From contig JAIOIH010000010.1 in NCBI GenBank assembly GCA_019912395.1, positions 29,933-93,932 of the forward strand: a stretch of 64,000 nt of DNA, read 5' to 3'. This document shows positions 63,469-64,000 of the stretch, piece after piece. The notes under the pieces were generated by a model. The model was given only the letters and a program-made list of their open reading frames with translations. It was not told the DNA's origin and searched no databases. Both the position numbers and the translations under genes were made by a program. Position 1 is the stretch's first letter, and every line of letters starts with the position of its first letter. Source of the DNA: Flavobacteriales bacterium (lineage in GTDB: Bacteria; Bacteroidota; Bacteroidia; Flavobacteriales_F; PHOS-HE28).

Positions 63469-64000
63469 TTAAAGCCGGGACCGAAGACGCCTCGCAACGT
63501 TGGTTGGGGGCCGGGGAGGGGTCGCAAAGCCCACGATCCCCCGCCGCTGCAGCGTCCATGAGCAACCCTGCCCCAAGGCCGTGGTACACTTCGCCTCGAA
63601 GCCGATCAGCGCGCAGCGCCGCTCGATGTTGCGCAGGCCCGCCCGGGCCTTTACCGTGTCGGGGTCGAAGCCCTTGCCATTGTCCGCCAGGGTGATGCCC
63701 ACCGGATCGCTGTGCAGGGTGATCGTGAGCGCCTCAGCGCCACTGTGCTTCGCCGTGTTGGACACCACCTCCTGGCACACGCGGAAGAGAATGGTGCTCA
63801 CATCGTTCGGCAGGTGCGGCAGCAGCCCTTCCGTCACCACTTGCGCGTCCAGCTTCCCTGTGCGGTTCAGGCGGTCCGCCAGGTCCTTCAGGGCCGTTTC
63901 CAAGGTGCGGTCCTCCCAGAGGTCCGTGTTCAGGGTATGCCCCAGGCGGCGCACCTCCTTGATGCACTCCGCCAGCGCCTCGCGTGAGGCGTCCAGGCGC
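63469..64000 (-). CDS. Sensor histidine kinase, C-terminal part (cut by window edge)
   Basis: The frame runs from a TAA at 63469 to the right edge, so the start and sensor part are missing. It shows the end of a NarX/LytS-type DHp region (REALAECIKEVRRLGHTLN) and a HATPase domain with the N box FRVCQEVVSNTAKHSGAEAL, the G1 box LADNGKGFDPDTV and GLRNIERRCALIG. The cognate regulator would be of NarL or LytR type. A CCCGGC-GCCGGG hairpin (63463-63479) overlaps the stop codon. The last residues run into the repeat cluster side. Confidence 0.9.
   Translation of the reverse strand, partial: RLDASREALAECIKEVRRLGHTLNTDLWEDRTLETALKDLADRLNRTGKLDAQVVTEGLLPHLPNDVSTILFRVCQEVVSNTAKHSGAEALTITLHSDPVGITLADNGKGFDPDTVKARAGLRNIERRCALIGFEAKCTTALGQGCSWTLQRRGIVGFATPPRPPTNVARRLRSRL

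Overview
The window is a gene-dense, high-GC stretch of a bacterial chromosome that fits the phylum Bacteroidota. The evidence is a type IX secretion (T9SS) C-terminal sorting domain at 46394-46786, an exbB-exbD-exbD-tonB-PstS-TPR cluster, -7 boxes of the TAnnTTTG type, a CbpA/CbpM pair, LpxD (so a Gram-negative with lipid A) and a porin. A high-GC Flavobacteriales-like lineage is my inference; no rRNA or tRNA gene was recognised that could settle it.

Layout. 1-9.0 kb (mostly minus strand): an ATP-grasp-like protein with a lysine-rich tail (cut by the left edge) overlapping a PLP-dependent Orn/Lys/Arg-type decarboxylase, then Xaa-Pro aminopeptidase, a NYN RNase-like protein with a LOTUS-like tail, YceI, pirin and two secreted proteins. 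9.4-17.8 kb (plus): ExbB, two ExbD, TonB, a bacterial eRF1-like (Balon-type) protein, a second TonB, a small membrane protein, a PstS-like lipoprotein and a TPR protein. 17.9-24.8 kb: sugar phosphate isomerase, LpxD, UvrC, a short secreted protein, a GT2 glycosyltransferase and an aldehyde dehydrogenase. 25-33 kb: small proteins, AsnS, Hsp20, an OprO/OprP-like porin and apparent gene remnants.

33.2-40.1 kb is a complete TetR-TolC-adaptor-RND permease efflux operon. It is followed by dinD, which sits between two identical 22-bp terminator-like repeats beside a scrap of a T9SS sorting domain. 41.4-49.4 kb: amino acid permease with a UspA-like tail, ClC channel, CbpA/CbpM, isoprenylcysteine methyltransferase-like protein, DJ-1/PfpI protein, MscS and an orphan MNT nucleotidyltransferase. 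49.4-53.0 kb: RidA and an adaptor-permease-ATPase ABC exporter operon whose genes overlap. 53-61.3 kb: a secreted protein, LysS, a frameshifted HEAT-cyclophilin lipoprotein gene, a YefM/YoeB-type toxin-antitoxin pair with a three-iteron operator, an M28 peptidase with a PDZ domain, and GpsA. 61.3-64 kb: tandem UspA, a MORN-like secreted protein related to the one at 7.6 kb, many copies of a dispersed hairpin repeat, and a sensor histidine kinase cut by the right edge.

I found no phage, insertion sequence, CRISPR array or clear defence island. The most notable points are the eRF1-like gene inside the tonB cluster, the dinD cassette between repeats, the spaced operator of the toxin-antitoxin pair, the 8-bp tandem repeat just upstream of the asnS start codon, the repeat family at 61-63.5 kb, and the lysine-rich tail on the ATP-grasp protein.
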